64,000 bases of DNA from Coxiellaceae bacterium. Lineage in GTDB: Bacteria > Pseudomonadota > Gammaproteobacteria > Comchoanobacterales > Comchoanobacteraceae. Below are positions 1 to 8,752 of this stretch, piece by piece (the stretch's first letter is position 1; each line of letters begins with the position of its first letter). The notes below the pieces were generated by a model that had not been told where the DNA came from, did no database searches, and was given only the letters and a program-made list of their open reading frames with translations. The position numbers and the translations under genes were made by a program. Location: contig CACKTD010000001.1 of NCBI GenBank assembly GCA_902603055.1, positions 186,001-250,000 on the forward strand, read 5' to 3'.

Positions 1-1122
1 GGTATTACTACAACAGGTGTGTCTGTGATGGGAGATTTACAACGCCAAACATATGCAATTCAACTTTATCATCAGCAATTACAATTTTTAGGTGGTTTAG
101 GGGTAGTGGTTATTGTATCTGCTGTTGTACCCTTAATGAAAATAGGTGGAATGCATTTATATTTTGCAGATTTACCTGGTCCAACTAAAGAGCAAAAAAT
201 TATGCCTCAGCTAAGCCAAGCGACAGGTATGCTTTGCAAGATATACCTTATACTTGGTGGTATCTGTGTCGTAGGTTATTTAATTTCTGGTATGACATTA
301 TTTCAGGCTTTTTGTGAAATGTTTGCAACGATCTCAACAGGTGGATTCTCGCTACATGCAGATAGTTTTGCACATTATAGTAAATCTGCACAACGATTCG
401 CACTTTTAATCATGATTTTAGGAGCGACTAATTTTCAGTTACATTATGCATTTATGTTAAAGCGCTCCTTTAGAGTTTATTTGCGCAACTTTGAATGTCG
501 TTCAATGCTCTTAATTATGCTATTTGCTAGTTTATTTACATTTATGGTTCTCGTTCGTAACAGTGTATTTCCAAGTGCCAATCAAAGTTTTATAAATAGT
601 TTTTTTACGGTAGTCTCTTTAATGACAACAACAGGCTTTACAATCAGTGACTTTGCAAGTTGGCCAACCATTCTGCCAGAATTTATTATGATACTTGGAT
701 TGATTGGTTGTTGTGCAGGTTCAACAACAGGTGGTATAAAATTAATTAGAGTATTAGTAAGTTTTAAGCATTCAATTATATTATTAAAGAAAAATCTTCA
801 CCCTGCTGCAATTGTTAAAACAATGCATGAGGGAGAATCATTAAGAGATGAAGCTATAAATGCAATAATGGGTTATATCATACTGTTTTTCTATGTGTTT
901 TTCGTATTGCTATTAGCACTTATTTATTCAGGTTTAGATTTGCAAAATGCGTTCACTTCTTTAGCTGCTTGTATTGCAAATGTTGGTGCAGGTATTAATC
1001 AAGTGAATATTGATGATACACATAAGGCTGTAAAGGTTATTTTAACGTTTGCAATGTTAGTTGGAAGAATTGAAATCACATCGTTTTTTGTTATTTTATT
1101 ACCTACGTTTTGGAGAGCATGA
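1..1122 (+). CDS. trkH: Potassium uptake protein TrkH (5' end outside window)
   Basis: Membrane subunit of the Trk/Ktr potassium uptake system, which takes up K+ across the inner membrane with the cytosolic partner TrkA. The reading frame is open to the left edge, so this is the C-terminal three quarters. Selectivity-filter signatures are visible: TTTG at bases 7-18, ISTGGFS at 331-351, TTTGFT at 625-642 and NVGAGI near 980. They are separated by hydrophobic helices, as in the four-fold TrkH/KtrB pore. The GSTTGGIK segment near base 719 is also typical of the family. The stop overlaps the polA start as ATGA (1119-1122), implying translational coupling. A GTG at 19 is not a credible start because the first filter lies upstream of it. 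Confidence 0.9.
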   Translation, partial: GITTTGVSVMGDLQRQTYAIQLYHQQLQFLGGLGVVVIVSAVVPLMKIGGMHLYFADLPGPTKEQKIMPQLSQATGMLCKIYLILGGICVVGYLISGMTLFQAFCEMFATISTGGFSLHADSFAHYSKSAQRFALLIMILGATNFQLHYAFMLKRSFRVYLRNFECRSMLLIMLFASLFTFMVLVRNSVFPSANQSFINSFFTVVSLMTTTGFTISDFASWPTILPEFIMILGLIGCCAGSTTGGIKLIRVLVSFKHSIILLKKNLHPAAIVKTMHEGESLRDEAINAIMGYIILFFYVFFVLLLALIYSGLDLQNAFTSLAACIANVGAGINQVNIDDTHKAVKVILTFAMLVGRIEITSFFVILLPTFWRA

Positions 1123-3668
1123 TACATCCCATCAAATCAAATTACCTTATCATTGATGCATCTGGATATATATACAGAGCATTTCATGCACTTCCTGATT
1201 TAAGAACTGCGGATAATCGACCAACGGGTGCAATATTTGGTTTTGTAAAAATGTTACAAGGTCTCTTAATACGTTTTAAACCTGAAAAAACTGTCGTAGT
1301 ATATGATCCCAAAGGTGGGTATTCATGGCGTAATGACCTATACGGCGATTACAAAGCGAATCGTCAAAATATGCCAGATGATTTAGTCAGTCAAATTCAA
1401 CCCATTAAAGCAATTGTAGATGCGATGGGTTTACCAAGTTTAGAAAGGCTTGGGTTCGAGGCTGATGATATTATTGCTTCCTTGGCATCACAATCAAATC
1501 AAGCAACCTATATTGCCTCTTCTGATAAGGATTTAATGCAATTGGTAACAGACCGGGTTTTTATGGTCAACACAATGAATGATAAGATTATTGATGCAGA
1601 TGGTGTGGTTGAAAAGTTTGGCGTAAAGCCCAATCAAATTGGCGACTATTTGGCTTTGGTGGGAGATAGTGTTGATAATGTGCCAGGAATACCTAAGGTT
1701 GGCCCTAAAACAGCTGCAAAATGGTTAAATCAGTATGGATCGTTAGATGCAGTGGTTGCACATCAAGATGCGATTACAGGCAAAGTGGGAGAAAATTTAA
1801 GAGCCAATAGTGAACAATTGCCGTTGTCTCGAAAGTTAGTCAGTCTTTCAACAGATATGGATTTAGCCTGGGATGAAATTGAGGCCAAAGATTCAGATCC
1901 GAAAGCACTTTACGATCTTTTTATCGATTTTAATTTTAGACGAATGGCAAAAGATCAAGCGGCGTTATTAGATGAAATGAATATTCAGCCAAACTTAGCT
2001 GATTCTAAAGAAGTCATTTCTTTATCAGATACTACCGAATTAATGAAGCTATTGGATCAAAATGAGTTTGTGTGTATTGATATGTTAATGCATGAAAACG
2101 AGGGGATTTCTATTGGCTTTGGATTTGAAGGTGGTCATTATGTAGTGGAATGCTCATTACAGGAAGCTAGTGATAAATGGTTGCATTGTCTAAAAGAACC
2201 ACTTATTACCCAAAAGATACTTGTGATAGGGCATGATCTGAAATCTTTAATAAAGTTATTAAAGCCTAAAACATTCGTTGATCATTTGTTTGATACGATG
2301 CTGGTAGCTTATTTGTTAGAATCACATCATGGACAGTATGCGCTCGATGTTGTTTATGCACGTTACATGCACCAAACGATTAATATAGAATCTATGAGTG
2401 GTCGTTTACAGGCCATGATAAAACTATACCCAGAATTGAACACACAACTGAATGGTCAAAAAGCACTTAAAACAGTTTATGATAAAGTTGAATTGCCAAC
2501 GATGCAGGTATTGGCAATGATGGAGGATACAGGCGTTCTTGTGGATGAAACAATCCTGGAAAAGCAAAGTAAAGATCTTGATAAAAAAATTCAAGTATTA
2601 GAACAAAATGTATTTCAAGCAGCAGGTTATGAGTTTAACTTAGCGTCACCAAAACAATTACAAGAAGTGCTATATGACAATTTGAAACTTCCCATATTAC
2701 AAAAAACACCTAAAGGACAACCTTCAACTTCTGAATCTGCGTTAGAGCAATTATCAAATGATTTTACTATTGTGGCAGATATTTTAGAGCACCGTAGTTA
2801 TGCTAAGTTAAAGAATACTTACACTGATAAGCTACCTCAGCTCATCAGTCACGACACTCAGCGAATACATTGTCAATTTAATCAAGCAGTCACCAGTACT
2901 GGCCGATTATCTTCTTCCGATCCAAATTTACAAAATATTCCGATTCGTACTGCGATGGGAAAACGAATTCGTGAGGCGTTTGTTGCACAACCTGATTATC
3001 AGCTTGTATGTGCAGATTATTCACAAATTGAGTTGCGTATTATGGCTCATTTTTCTGAAGATCCAAAGCTTTTAGATGCTTTTAATCAAGGTCAGGATAT
3101 TCACACGGCTACTGCACAAGAAGTTTTTGGTGTGGAAGATGTGACTGAAGAGCATCGCCGTCAAGCAAAAGCCATTAATTTTGGACTGATATATGGGATG
3201 TCTTCCTTTGGTTTAGCGAATCAGATCGGAGTAAGTCGAAAAATGGCTCAAGAGTATATAGATGTATATTTTAAACGTTATCCGAAAGTACATGAATTTA
3301 TGGAGTCAACCCGTGAAAAAGCAACCGAGAAAGGGTATGTTGAGACTATTTTAGGTCGTAAATTATATGTACAAGGAATAAAGGATCGAAATTTTTCAAG
3401 ACGGCAAGCAGCACAAAGAGCAGCCATTAATGCACCCATGCAAGGATCAGCTGCTGATTTAATAAAGTTGGCAATGATTGAAATAGCCCGATCAGAAAAA
3501 TATCGTCTAGTCCTTCAAGTGCACGATGAATTAGTTTATGAGGTACAGCAGGGGGAGAGCACCGCTGCTAAAGAAGAAATTAAACATATGATGGAGCAGG
3601 TTCTAAAATTAAGAATTCCATTGATTGTTAATGTTGGAGTTGGGCCAAATTGGCTAGCTACTAAATAA
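1119..3668 (+). CDS. polA: DNA polymerase I, proofreading domain apparently inactive
   Basis: Replication and repair polymerase that removes RNA primers and fills gaps. The N-terminal 5' nuclease is intact (EADDIIASL, SDKDLMQL, a GDSVDNVPGIPKVGPKTAA helix-hairpin-helix). The polymerase domain has motif A DYSQIELR at about residue 633, motif B (RRQAKAINFGLIYG) and motif C with HDEL at about 802. The middle 3'-5' exonuclease domain keeps its length but not its metal ligands. The DxE of Exo I is DML (residue 321), the Exo II stretch reads GHDLKSLI where E. coli has GQNLKYDRG, and no YxxxD is seen at Exo III. I chose ATG 1119 (849 aa, ATGA overlap with trkH) over an upstream TTG at 1110. Its 3' end overlaps the convergent gene at 3661 by 8 bp. 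Confidence 0.96.
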   Translation: MIHPIKSNYLIIDASGYIYRAFHALPDLRTADNRPTGAIFGFVKMLQGLLIRFKPEKTVVVYDPKGGYSWRNDLYGDYKANRQNMPDDLVSQIQPIKAIVDAMGLPSLERLGFEADDIIASLASQSNQATYIASSDKDLMQLVTDRVFMVNTMNDKIIDADGVVEKFGVKPNQIGDYLALVGDSVDNVPGIPKVGPKTAAKWLNQYGSLDAVVAHQDAITGKVGENLRANSEQLPLSRKLVSLSTDMDLAWDEIEAKDSDPKALYDLFIDFNFRRMAKDQAALLDEMNIQPNLADSKEVISLSDTTELMKLLDQNEFVCIDMLMHENEGISIGFGFEGGHYVVECSLQEASDKWLHCLKEPLITQKILVIGHDLKSLIKLLKPKTFVDHLFDTMLVAYLLESHHGQYALDVVYARYMHQTINIESMSGRLQAMIKLYPELNTQLNGQKALKTVYDKVELPTMQVLAMMEDTGVLVDETILEKQSKDLDKKIQVLEQNVFQAAGYEFNLASPKQLQEVLYDNLKLPILQKTPKGQPSTSESALEQLSNDFTIVADILEHRSYAKLKNTYTDKLPQLISHDTQRIHCQFNQAVTSTGRLSSSDPNLQNIPIRTAMGKRIREAFVAQPDYQLVCADYSQIELRIMAHFSEDPKLLDAFNQGQDIHTATAQEVFGVEDVTEEHRRQAKAINFGLIYGMSSFGLANQIGVSRKMAQEYIDVYFKRYPKVHEFMESTREKATEKGYVETILGRKLYVQGIKDRNFSRRQAAQRAAINAPMQGSAADLIKLAMIEIARSEKYRLVLQVHDELVYEVQQGESTAAKEEIKHMMEQVLKLRIPLIVNVGVGPNWLATK

Positions 3669-4350
3669 AGTCATTATTTAGTGCAGATGATCTAATTTGA
3701 TAAAACGCTCTTTCAACATTCTCGGAAGGCAAAAATAGTGATTCAATTCGAGAATTAGCGCTACTAAAAGAATTGTTTAAAGAGGTACGTTCCTCATCAG
3801 ATGAGCATGCAGACTCATTGTCAAACTGTCGGCAAATATTGGTATGCCATACTTGAGATAAGTTGAAAAAAAAGTTTCTACACCTTTTAATACACCAACT
3901 ATTTTCAGAATATATAAACGACATGTCAGCAAGAATCATAGTATTCAAGATAGGCACTTGTGATATGACTTCAGCTAACAATAAAAAGAACAATGATATA
4001 GGTAAATCTATTAATAATAATATCAAAAGAAAAACAGAATTACTGATTCCAAAAAAATGCCATAAAATTGGAAGTTTGCATTGTAGTTTTATACCCACTG
4101 TTATGAAAAATTGTGGTAGAGTGATGTTAAAAAAAATTAACAATGCGAGTAAACTGTTTCCAATATCACTAACGAGATAAAATAATTCGTTGCACAATTT
4201 AAACTCGTCTTTAGCAAAGGTGAGAAAGTGTGTTTTTTGTAGACTAGGAAGCAATAGACCATTGGAACTTGCTTCTGTTTGTAAACAAAAAGTATGAATG
4301 AGTTTTGAACGTAAATAATCTGAATTTACTGTGTAGGTATCAATTTTCAA
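3661..4350 (-). CDS. Hypothetical two-helix membrane protein
   Basis: No family recognised. The 229-residue protein has soluble ends and two strongly hydrophobic segments near the centre (roughly residues 65-85 and 100-128), ending in a Ser/Glu-rich tail. The only start in phase is TTG, 5 bp after the stop of the upstream gene, which suggests translational coupling with it; no clear Shine-Dalgarno is seen. Layout and segment order resemble the neighbour at 4356 (soluble N-terminus, an ELFxxVSDI-like segment just before the first helix, second helix ending in a V/L-P-I/T turn), so the two may be diverged paralogues. A competing plus-strand ORF at 3863 was judged a shadow. Being membrane-embedded, unplaced and in a Dot/Icm-bearing genome, it could be an effector, but that is speculation. 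Confidence 0.55.
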   Translation of the reverse strand: MKIDTYTVNSDYLRSKLIHTFCLQTEASSNGLLLPSLQKTHFLTFAKDEFKLCNELFYLVSDIGNSLLALLIFFNITLPQFFITVGIKLQCKLPILWHFFGISNSVFLLILLLIDLPISLFFLLLAEVISQVPILNTMILADMSFIYSENSWCIKRCRNFFFNLSQVWHTNICRQFDNESACSSDEERTSLNNSFSSANSRIESLFLPSENVERAFYQIRSSALNNDFI

Positions 4351-4355
4351 AATAA

Positions 4356-4973
4356 TTAAGAGTAGGTAAAGTGTCTATCTATACTGGACAGATTATGATT
4401 GACTTCATCTGAATGGTTTGTTAAATATTCATCTTGAATTTCTTCATCACTAAGGTTAAGTATAGGATTAAGCTGTTGATTAGTTGGGTTAATTCTGTTG
4501 AATAAATCACAGTAGGCATTTAACCATGAGTTGGTGTGTAGTGCACCTTTTTCAATATACTCATTCCAATCCCCTTTTCCTATCAGCTGATCGATTGTTG
4601 GACATAATGCAATGAATGATTGTGCAATAAACGCAATTAAGAAACAAATGGAAATTACCAATACCATTATGAATTTATTCAGAGTATTTAGGATAGAGTC
4701 CTCGTCTTTTTTATCAAAGATAGTATAGTAGTCTGTCAATGAGGTTGCAAAAAGCACAGGGAATAGGATTGTTAAAGACCAAACGCATACCTCAATTAGT
4801 GCAACTAATTCAGATCCAACTGTAAAGAGAGTATCTGAAAAATTATTAATTTGGTTAATGTTTGATTCATTTACTTCAATATGTGGTAATACTATTTTTG
4901 TTTCATGCTCATTTTTAAAATATTTATGTGCTTTATAAAATGATTCTTTATTTAATAATTTTGGCGTTTGCAT
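4356..4973 (-). CDS. Hypothetical two-helix membrane protein
   Basis: No family recognised. A 205-residue protein with a Lys-rich N-terminus (QTPKLLNKESFYKAHKYF), two hydrophobic stretches around residues 60-85 and 105-130, and an acidic C-terminal tail. A longer frame runs to 5090, but ATG 4973 is preceded by AAGGAG with 6 bp spacing, one of the best ribosome sites in this area, so the shorter start is used. This leaves a 97-bp divergent region before the peptidase gene. It is followed after 5 bp by the gene at 3661-4350, with which it probably forms a two-gene operon and may share ancestry. Confidence 0.7.
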   Translation of the reverse strand: MQTPKLLNKESFYKAHKYFKNEHETKIVLPHIEVNESNINQINNFSDTLFTVGSELVALIEVCVWSLTILFPVLFATSLTDYYTIFDKKDEDSILNTLNKFIMVLVISICFLIAFIAQSFIALCPTIDQLIGKGDWNEYIEKGALHTNSWLNAYCDLFNRINPTNQQLNPILNLSDEEIQDEYLTNHSDEVNHNLSSIDRHFTYS

Positions 4974-5070
4974 AAAGTACTCCTTAATACGTGCCGTCAG
5001 TCTATCAAATAATATTTGCCATTGCAAACGTTCCTTTGCTTTAATTTTGATGGTGGGTAAAATAATCAGT

Positions 5071-6879
5071 ATGAGTACTCCTATGAACATTATTCGCGCT
5101 CATGCAGAATCTGCTTTGCGTGCTGTTGGGGCAAGTTATCGGCAGATTGATGTCTTTAATGAGCACCTGTTTTATTTGAAATTTGATCCCACTGTAGGAC
5201 ATGAAGTTTTGGAGTCATTGAATTTAAAAACAATGTCTCGATCTACTTTTGATTTAAAAATTCAGTCACGTGTTCATGAGTATGGCGGCGGTGACTTTAT
5301 AGTTGATGCCAAAGGGCATCTTTTTGTTGTGGCTGATAAAGATCAACAGATCTATAGTACTCATTTTCAGCAACCACGCTGGAAGTCTATTACCTCTAAT
5401 CCTAACATGCGTTATGCAGATATTGATGTACACGAGCATTTATTAGTAGCAGTGGAAGAGGAACATCATGAGGATCAAGAGCCAACGAATCGAATTATTT
5501 TGATCAATTTAAATGATTTATCAAGACAGATAATCAGAGAAGGGCATGATTTTTATGCATCGCCACGGTTTAGTCCAGATGGAAAAATGTTGGCTTATTT
5601 ATCATGGGATCATCCACATATGCCTTGGGATCAATGTAATTTATATTGTTCGTCACTAGACTCCAAGGATGGGGATTCATTAAATGAGCATACTGATGAG
5701 GTTATCAGCCAGTTTCAATGGTTGAGTAATCAAAAACTAGTATATACATCGGATCGATGTGGTTGGTCTAATTTTTATATCGATAATCAGCAAGTTTTGG
5801 CATTAGATAAAGACTTTGGTTATGATCGATGGCAATTTGGTGGACAAACATTCACTGTGTTACCTAACCAATCCATCATTGCAATTGGAGGGCCACCCAA
5901 TCAACGTCAAATAGGGCGCATAACACCAGATCATTGGCAGCCGTATGATTTACCATGTGTTGATTTTGGACCTGTTGTGAAAGCAATTTCACCTAATGAG
6001 GTTGTATTTGTTGGTTATTTTAAAGATAAACCACAAGCATTGATGCGTCTTAATTGTGATTCAGGTGAGTTTAGATTTTTAACTCAAACAAATGCATCGA
6101 ATGAATTTTATGGGGTTGAACATTTTGAGTTTGAAACAGGTAACAAGTCATGTGCTTATGGCTTCTTTTATCCAGGACCAAACTCCAAAAACCCACCATT
6201 GATCGTTATTTCACATGGAGGCCCTACATCCAAGACAACACCAGCATATGAAAGCAAGATTCAATTTTGGAATCAGCTTGGGTATGCTGTTTTAGATGTC
6301 AATTATCGTGGTAGTACAGGATATGGTAGAAATTTCCAGGATGCTTTAAAATTTCAATGGGGACTTTCTGATGTTGAAGATTGTGTAATGGCTACGAAAT
6401 TTCTTATAGAACAAAAAAAGGTGGACCATAATCGATGTGCGATACGGGGTAGTAGTGCGAGTGGTTTAACAACATTAAATGCACTGATTCATTATGATAT
6501 ATTTCAGGTAGGTGCGACCCATTATGGTGTAAGTAATTTAGAAGATTTATTAAAAATCACACATAAATTTGAAAAACATTATACTGATTCACTTATTGGG
6601 CCATACCCTGCAGCAATCAAAGCATATCAGCAAAGGTCGCCAGCATGGTGTATCGATCAGCTCAACAAACCAGTTATATTATTTCAGGGGTTGGAGGATA
6701 AAGTTGTGCCACCAAGCCAATCGAGTACCATCTATGAACATTTAACGAAAAAAGGCATTCAGACGGAATATACCACGTATGCAAAAGAGCGGCATGGTTT
6801 TAAACAATATGATAATAAAGTGGATGCAATGTCAAAAGAGGTTGCTTTTTTTGATAAAATTTTAGAAAAAAAGGACTAA
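5071..6879 (+). CDS. Prolyl oligopeptidase-family (S9) serine peptidase
   Basis: Likely cytosolic peptidase of the S9 (dipeptidyl aminopeptidase/acylaminoacyl peptidase) family. The first about 350 residues form a beta-propeller-type region, and the C-terminal third is an alpha/beta hydrolase. The catalytic triad is recognisable: Ser in RGSSASG (about residue 462), Asp in GLEDKVVPP (about 543) and His in KERHGFKQ (about 575). The family signature GGPTSKTTPAY and the NYRGSTGYGR oxyanion region are present. No signal peptide. Start is uncertain: ATG 5071 (602 aa) and ATG 5083 are both possible and neither has a strong ribosome site. A frame extends to 5047 but overlaps the divergent gene's regulatory region. 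Confidence 0.9.
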   Translation: MSTPMNIIRAHAESALRAVGASYRQIDVFNEHLFYLKFDPTVGHEVLESLNLKTMSRSTFDLKIQSRVHEYGGGDFIVDAKGHLFVVADKDQQIYSTHFQQPRWKSITSNPNMRYADIDVHEHLLVAVEEEHHEDQEPTNRIILINLNDLSRQIIREGHDFYASPRFSPDGKMLAYLSWDHPHMPWDQCNLYCSSLDSKDGDSLNEHTDEVISQFQWLSNQKLVYTSDRCGWSNFYIDNQQVLALDKDFGYDRWQFGGQTFTVLPNQSIIAIGGPPNQRQIGRITPDHWQPYDLPCVDFGPVVKAISPNEVVFVGYFKDKPQALMRLNCDSGEFRFLTQTNASNEFYGVEHFEFETGNKSCAYGFFYPGPNSKNPPLIVISHGGPTSKTTPAYESKIQFWNQLGYAVLDVNYRGSTGYGRNFQDALKFQWGLSDVEDCVMATKFLIEQKKVDHNRCAIRGSSASGLTTLNALIHYDIFQVGATHYGVSNLEDLLKITHKFEKHYTDSLIGPYPAAIKAYQQRSPAWCIDQLNKPVILFQGLEDKVVPPSQSSTIYEHLTKKGIQTEYTTYAKERHGFKQYDNKVDAMSKEVAFFDKILEKKD

Positions 6880-6959
6880 TTTACACGCTTATTTAATTAT
6901 GATGTCAAGTCTCCCGCAATCAGATAAATCATGGTAAAATTATATATAAGGTGTAAATA

Positions 6960-7106
6960 ATGATAATTCCAGCATTACTACTAATCGCATTCACTGAAGA
7001 ATCAGAAGCTGATTTTATGAAAAAAAATTATTTTCTTGAAGATGTCTACTTCATCGAAAAAAACGTGGATGAGAAAACTAAAGAACCTAGCCTGGCGGCC
7101 AATTAA
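6960..7106 (+). CDS. Small ORF, 48 residues, hypothetical
   Basis: ATG at 6960 preceded by AAGG about 8 bp upstream. The product begins with a short hydrophobic run (IIPALLLIAF) followed by an acidic/basic mixed stretch rich in E, D and K. The stop lies inside the convergent HIT gene, a 20-bp tail-to-tail overlap. No relative recognised. The ribosome site and AT-rich gap position make it plausible, but a 48-codon frame can occur by chance. Confidence 0.35.
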   Translation: MIIPALLLIAFTEESEADFMKKNYFLEDVYFIEKNVDEKTKEPSLAAN

Positions 7107-7422
7107 ACTCGCGACTAGCCAATATATGTAAATGCAGATGAAAAACTGTTTGTTGTGCATTTGCGCCATTGTTTATTACCACTCTAAATGCATCCTTACA
7201 TCCCAAAAGCTCTGCTATCTCACCGACTTTCACCATTAAATGGCCTAATAATGCCTTATCATCTTCTGTTGCATCAGATAATTTAGGGAGCGGTTTTTTT
7301 GGAATTAATAATACATGTATAGGTGCTGCTGGGTTTACATCGTGAAAGGCCATACAAAGATCATCTTCATATACAATGTCTGCAGGTATTTCTTTGTTAA
7401 TGATATTCGAAAAAATAGTCAT
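7087..7422 (-). CDS. hinT: HIT-family nucleotide phosphoramidase (HinT-like)
   Basis: Small cytosolic histidine-triad hydrolase that cleaves purine nucleoside phosphoramidates and acyl-adenylates. The catalytic HLHLH triad is at residues 95-99 (VFHLHLHILA), preceded by the usual NxGxxAxQTVxHLHxH context (NNGANAQQTV). At 111 residues it is full length for a HinT-type protein. It sits 2 bp downstream of the Trm112-like gene (TAG-TT-ATG), so the two are almost certainly one transcript. Confidence 0.93.
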   Translation of the reverse strand: MTIFSNIINKEIPADIVYEDDLCMAFHDVNPAAPIHVLLIPKKPLPKLSDATEDDKALLGHLMVKVGEIAELLGCKDAFRVVINNGANAQQTVFHLHLHILASREFNWPPG

Positions 7423-7424
7423 AA

Positions 7425-7598
7425 CTATTCCTTTGGGTTTAAGGGTTTAGCTTTTGCTTCAATTAAGACAGGTATTCCATTTTTAATAGGATAAACTAAT
7501 TTACTTGCTTTACAGATCAATTCATTAGTCTCCTTCTTATAAATTAGAGGCGCACCAGAAACTGGGCAAACTAAAATATTTAACATGGCTTTGTTCAT
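7425..7598 (-). CDS. Trm112/YcaR-family small protein
   Basis: 57-residue protein of the YcaR/Trm112 family: NILVCPVSGAPLIY, then ELICKASKLVYPIKNGIPVLIE, matching the family core of a CP turn, a second Cys strand and the hallmark YPIxxGIPVL segment. Some family members are zinc proteins that stabilise methyltransferases. Here only two cysteines remain, as in many bacterial versions. ATG 7598 is used; a second in-phase ATG lies at 7586. It is closely coupled to the downstream HIT gene. Confidence 0.88.
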   Translation of the reverse strand: MNKAMLNILVCPVSGAPLIYKKETNELICKASKLVYPIKNGIPVLIEAKAKPLNPKE

Positions 7599-8060
7599 TA
7601 TCTTATGATGCAGTTAAATAACATTTGAGTCAAATATGAACGCTACATTTACGTGTCATAAAGGGGTTCTGATCACTGGTAATGGTGAGATTTAGATAAA
7701 CCACGCTAATTGTGTATTAAATGTTTCTGTTTGAGTTCATTGTTAATATTATCAGTCGAAGTAGTGAGTAACATCGTGTAGACTCTATTTTTTGTGCTCG
7801 TGCATCTATTAAATCTGTTGGATTGAGTGGGGAATCCTTATCTATTTGATTCATTCTTTAGCTTCGTAAAATAGATCTTTCGGGGAATGACGTTTCTAGG
7901 TCTTTATTTGATGTTTGATTATTTTTTTATTCATTACAACAACTGCAGCTTATATTTATCATAGTATTTAACGGAATTAGTAATATATGGTCTAAAATAC
8001 CTGTATTTTTATTTTAATCACTTAACAATAATATAGTTTTAACAATTCGAGGAGGTCAGT
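7599..8060. other. Intergenic region, 462 bp, no gene seen
   Basis: Between the divergent Trm112-like gene and the beta-helix protein gene. No convincing ORF, tRNA or repeat was seen. It must carry the promoter for the 8061-10324 cassette. AT-rich stretches just upstream (around 8010-8040) could supply a -10 element, but no clear -35/-10 pair can be assigned. Confidence 0.6.
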
Positions 8061-8576
8061 GTGAGATTTGTGAATGCTGTATTTTTTTTGATGCCTGTAT
8101 TAGCGATGGGAGAGTGTATGGATAATTTAGGAGCGACAAATTGTGGTCCGGGTGAGGTCCCTTTATTACGGGCAGTAGGTGTTGTTACAACGAACCAAAC
8201 TACTGTAAAAGGAGAGTCATTTATTCAAGGGAAATTATATGCCAATAAAACATCATTTCAGGATATACATATTGATGGTTCAGCGCGTGTAGAAAATAGT
8301 CAGATTCAACACTTGATGACAATCAATGGTTTTTTAATTGCAGATCAAAGCCAATTTCAAAACATTGAAATTAGTTCTAATCAAATGGTTTTAAAAGGCT
8401 CTAGTGTACAACAAATTCGTTTTAGGTCATCAGGTGCCCATTCTGAAATTACTCTTGAGAATGGCACACAGGTTCAAGGTGATATTTATTTTGAGGGTAA
8501 TGCTGGCACGGTGTATTTGAACGGTGGGTCTACAATTCACGGCAGTGTTGTCAATGGTGAAGTTAAGAAACGTTAA
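8061..8576 (+). CDS. Exported beta-helix/bactofilin-like repeat protein
   Basis: 171 residues starting at GTG 8061, preceded by GAGGAGG with about 6 bp spacing, a very strong ribosome site. Residues 1-17 form a short signal peptide (hydrophobic FFLMPVLAMG), and two cysteines follow closely (GEC, TNC). The rest alternates short hydrophobic strands with G/N turns (FIQGKLYANKTSFQDIHIDG, GTQVQGDIYFEGN, GGSTIHGSVVNG), as expected for a right-handed beta-helix similar to bactofilins. A periplasmic or surface structural role is inferred. It is the first gene of a run that continues with the 52-residue peptide and the ATP-grasp pair, so it could be a partner or target of that system. Confidence 0.7.
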   Translation: MRFVNAVFFLMPVLAMGECMDNLGATNCGPGEVPLLRAVGVVTTNQTTVKGESFIQGKLYANKTSFQDIHIDGSARVENSQIQHLMTINGFLIADQSQFQNIEISSNQMVLKGSSVQQIRFRSSGAHSEITLENGTQVQGDIYFEGNAGTVYLNGGSTIHGSVVNGEVKKR

Positions 8577-8593
8577 TGATGGAGGAGCAAAGT

Positions 8594-8752
8594 ATGGGAA
8601 TATCAATTGGTTATGAGTTTAAGTGTAGAGATAATAGGAGTAAGTGTTTGAAGGAAGACAGTAAGGATGGAAAAGATGGTAAAGAAGGTAAGGACGATGT
8701 TTGTCCAATTGTAGATATTAATGATTTGGATGATATAGAGATTATCCAATGA
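8594..8752 (+). CDS. 52-residue Lys/Asp/Gly-rich peptide, candidate RiPP precursor
   Basis: ATG 8594 follows GGAGGAG with 6 bp spacing, and the stop overlaps the ATP-grasp start as ATGA (8749-8752), so translation is well supported. The product has an N-terminal part with two cysteines (FKCRDNRSKC), a central charged array alternating K, D/E and G (SKDGKDGKEGKDD), then Cys-Pro and an acidic hydrophobic tail (IVDINDLDDIEII). A small peptide coupled directly to an ATP-grasp ligase is the classical arrangement of graspetide-type systems, in which Asp/Glu side chains are joined to Lys/Ser/Thr. The central array offers both partners. No known graspetide leader motif is visible, so the role as substrate is an inference. 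Confidence 0.65.
   Translation: MGISIGYEFKCRDNRSKCLKEDSKDGKDGKEGKDDVCPIVDINDLDDIEIIQ

Noticed and set aside
3863-4180. Plus-strand 105-codon ORF
   Set aside because: TTG start without ribosome site, Lys/Asn-rich composition of an AT-rich shadow; the minus-strand frame is longer, has coherent membrane segments and follows a well-initiated gene.
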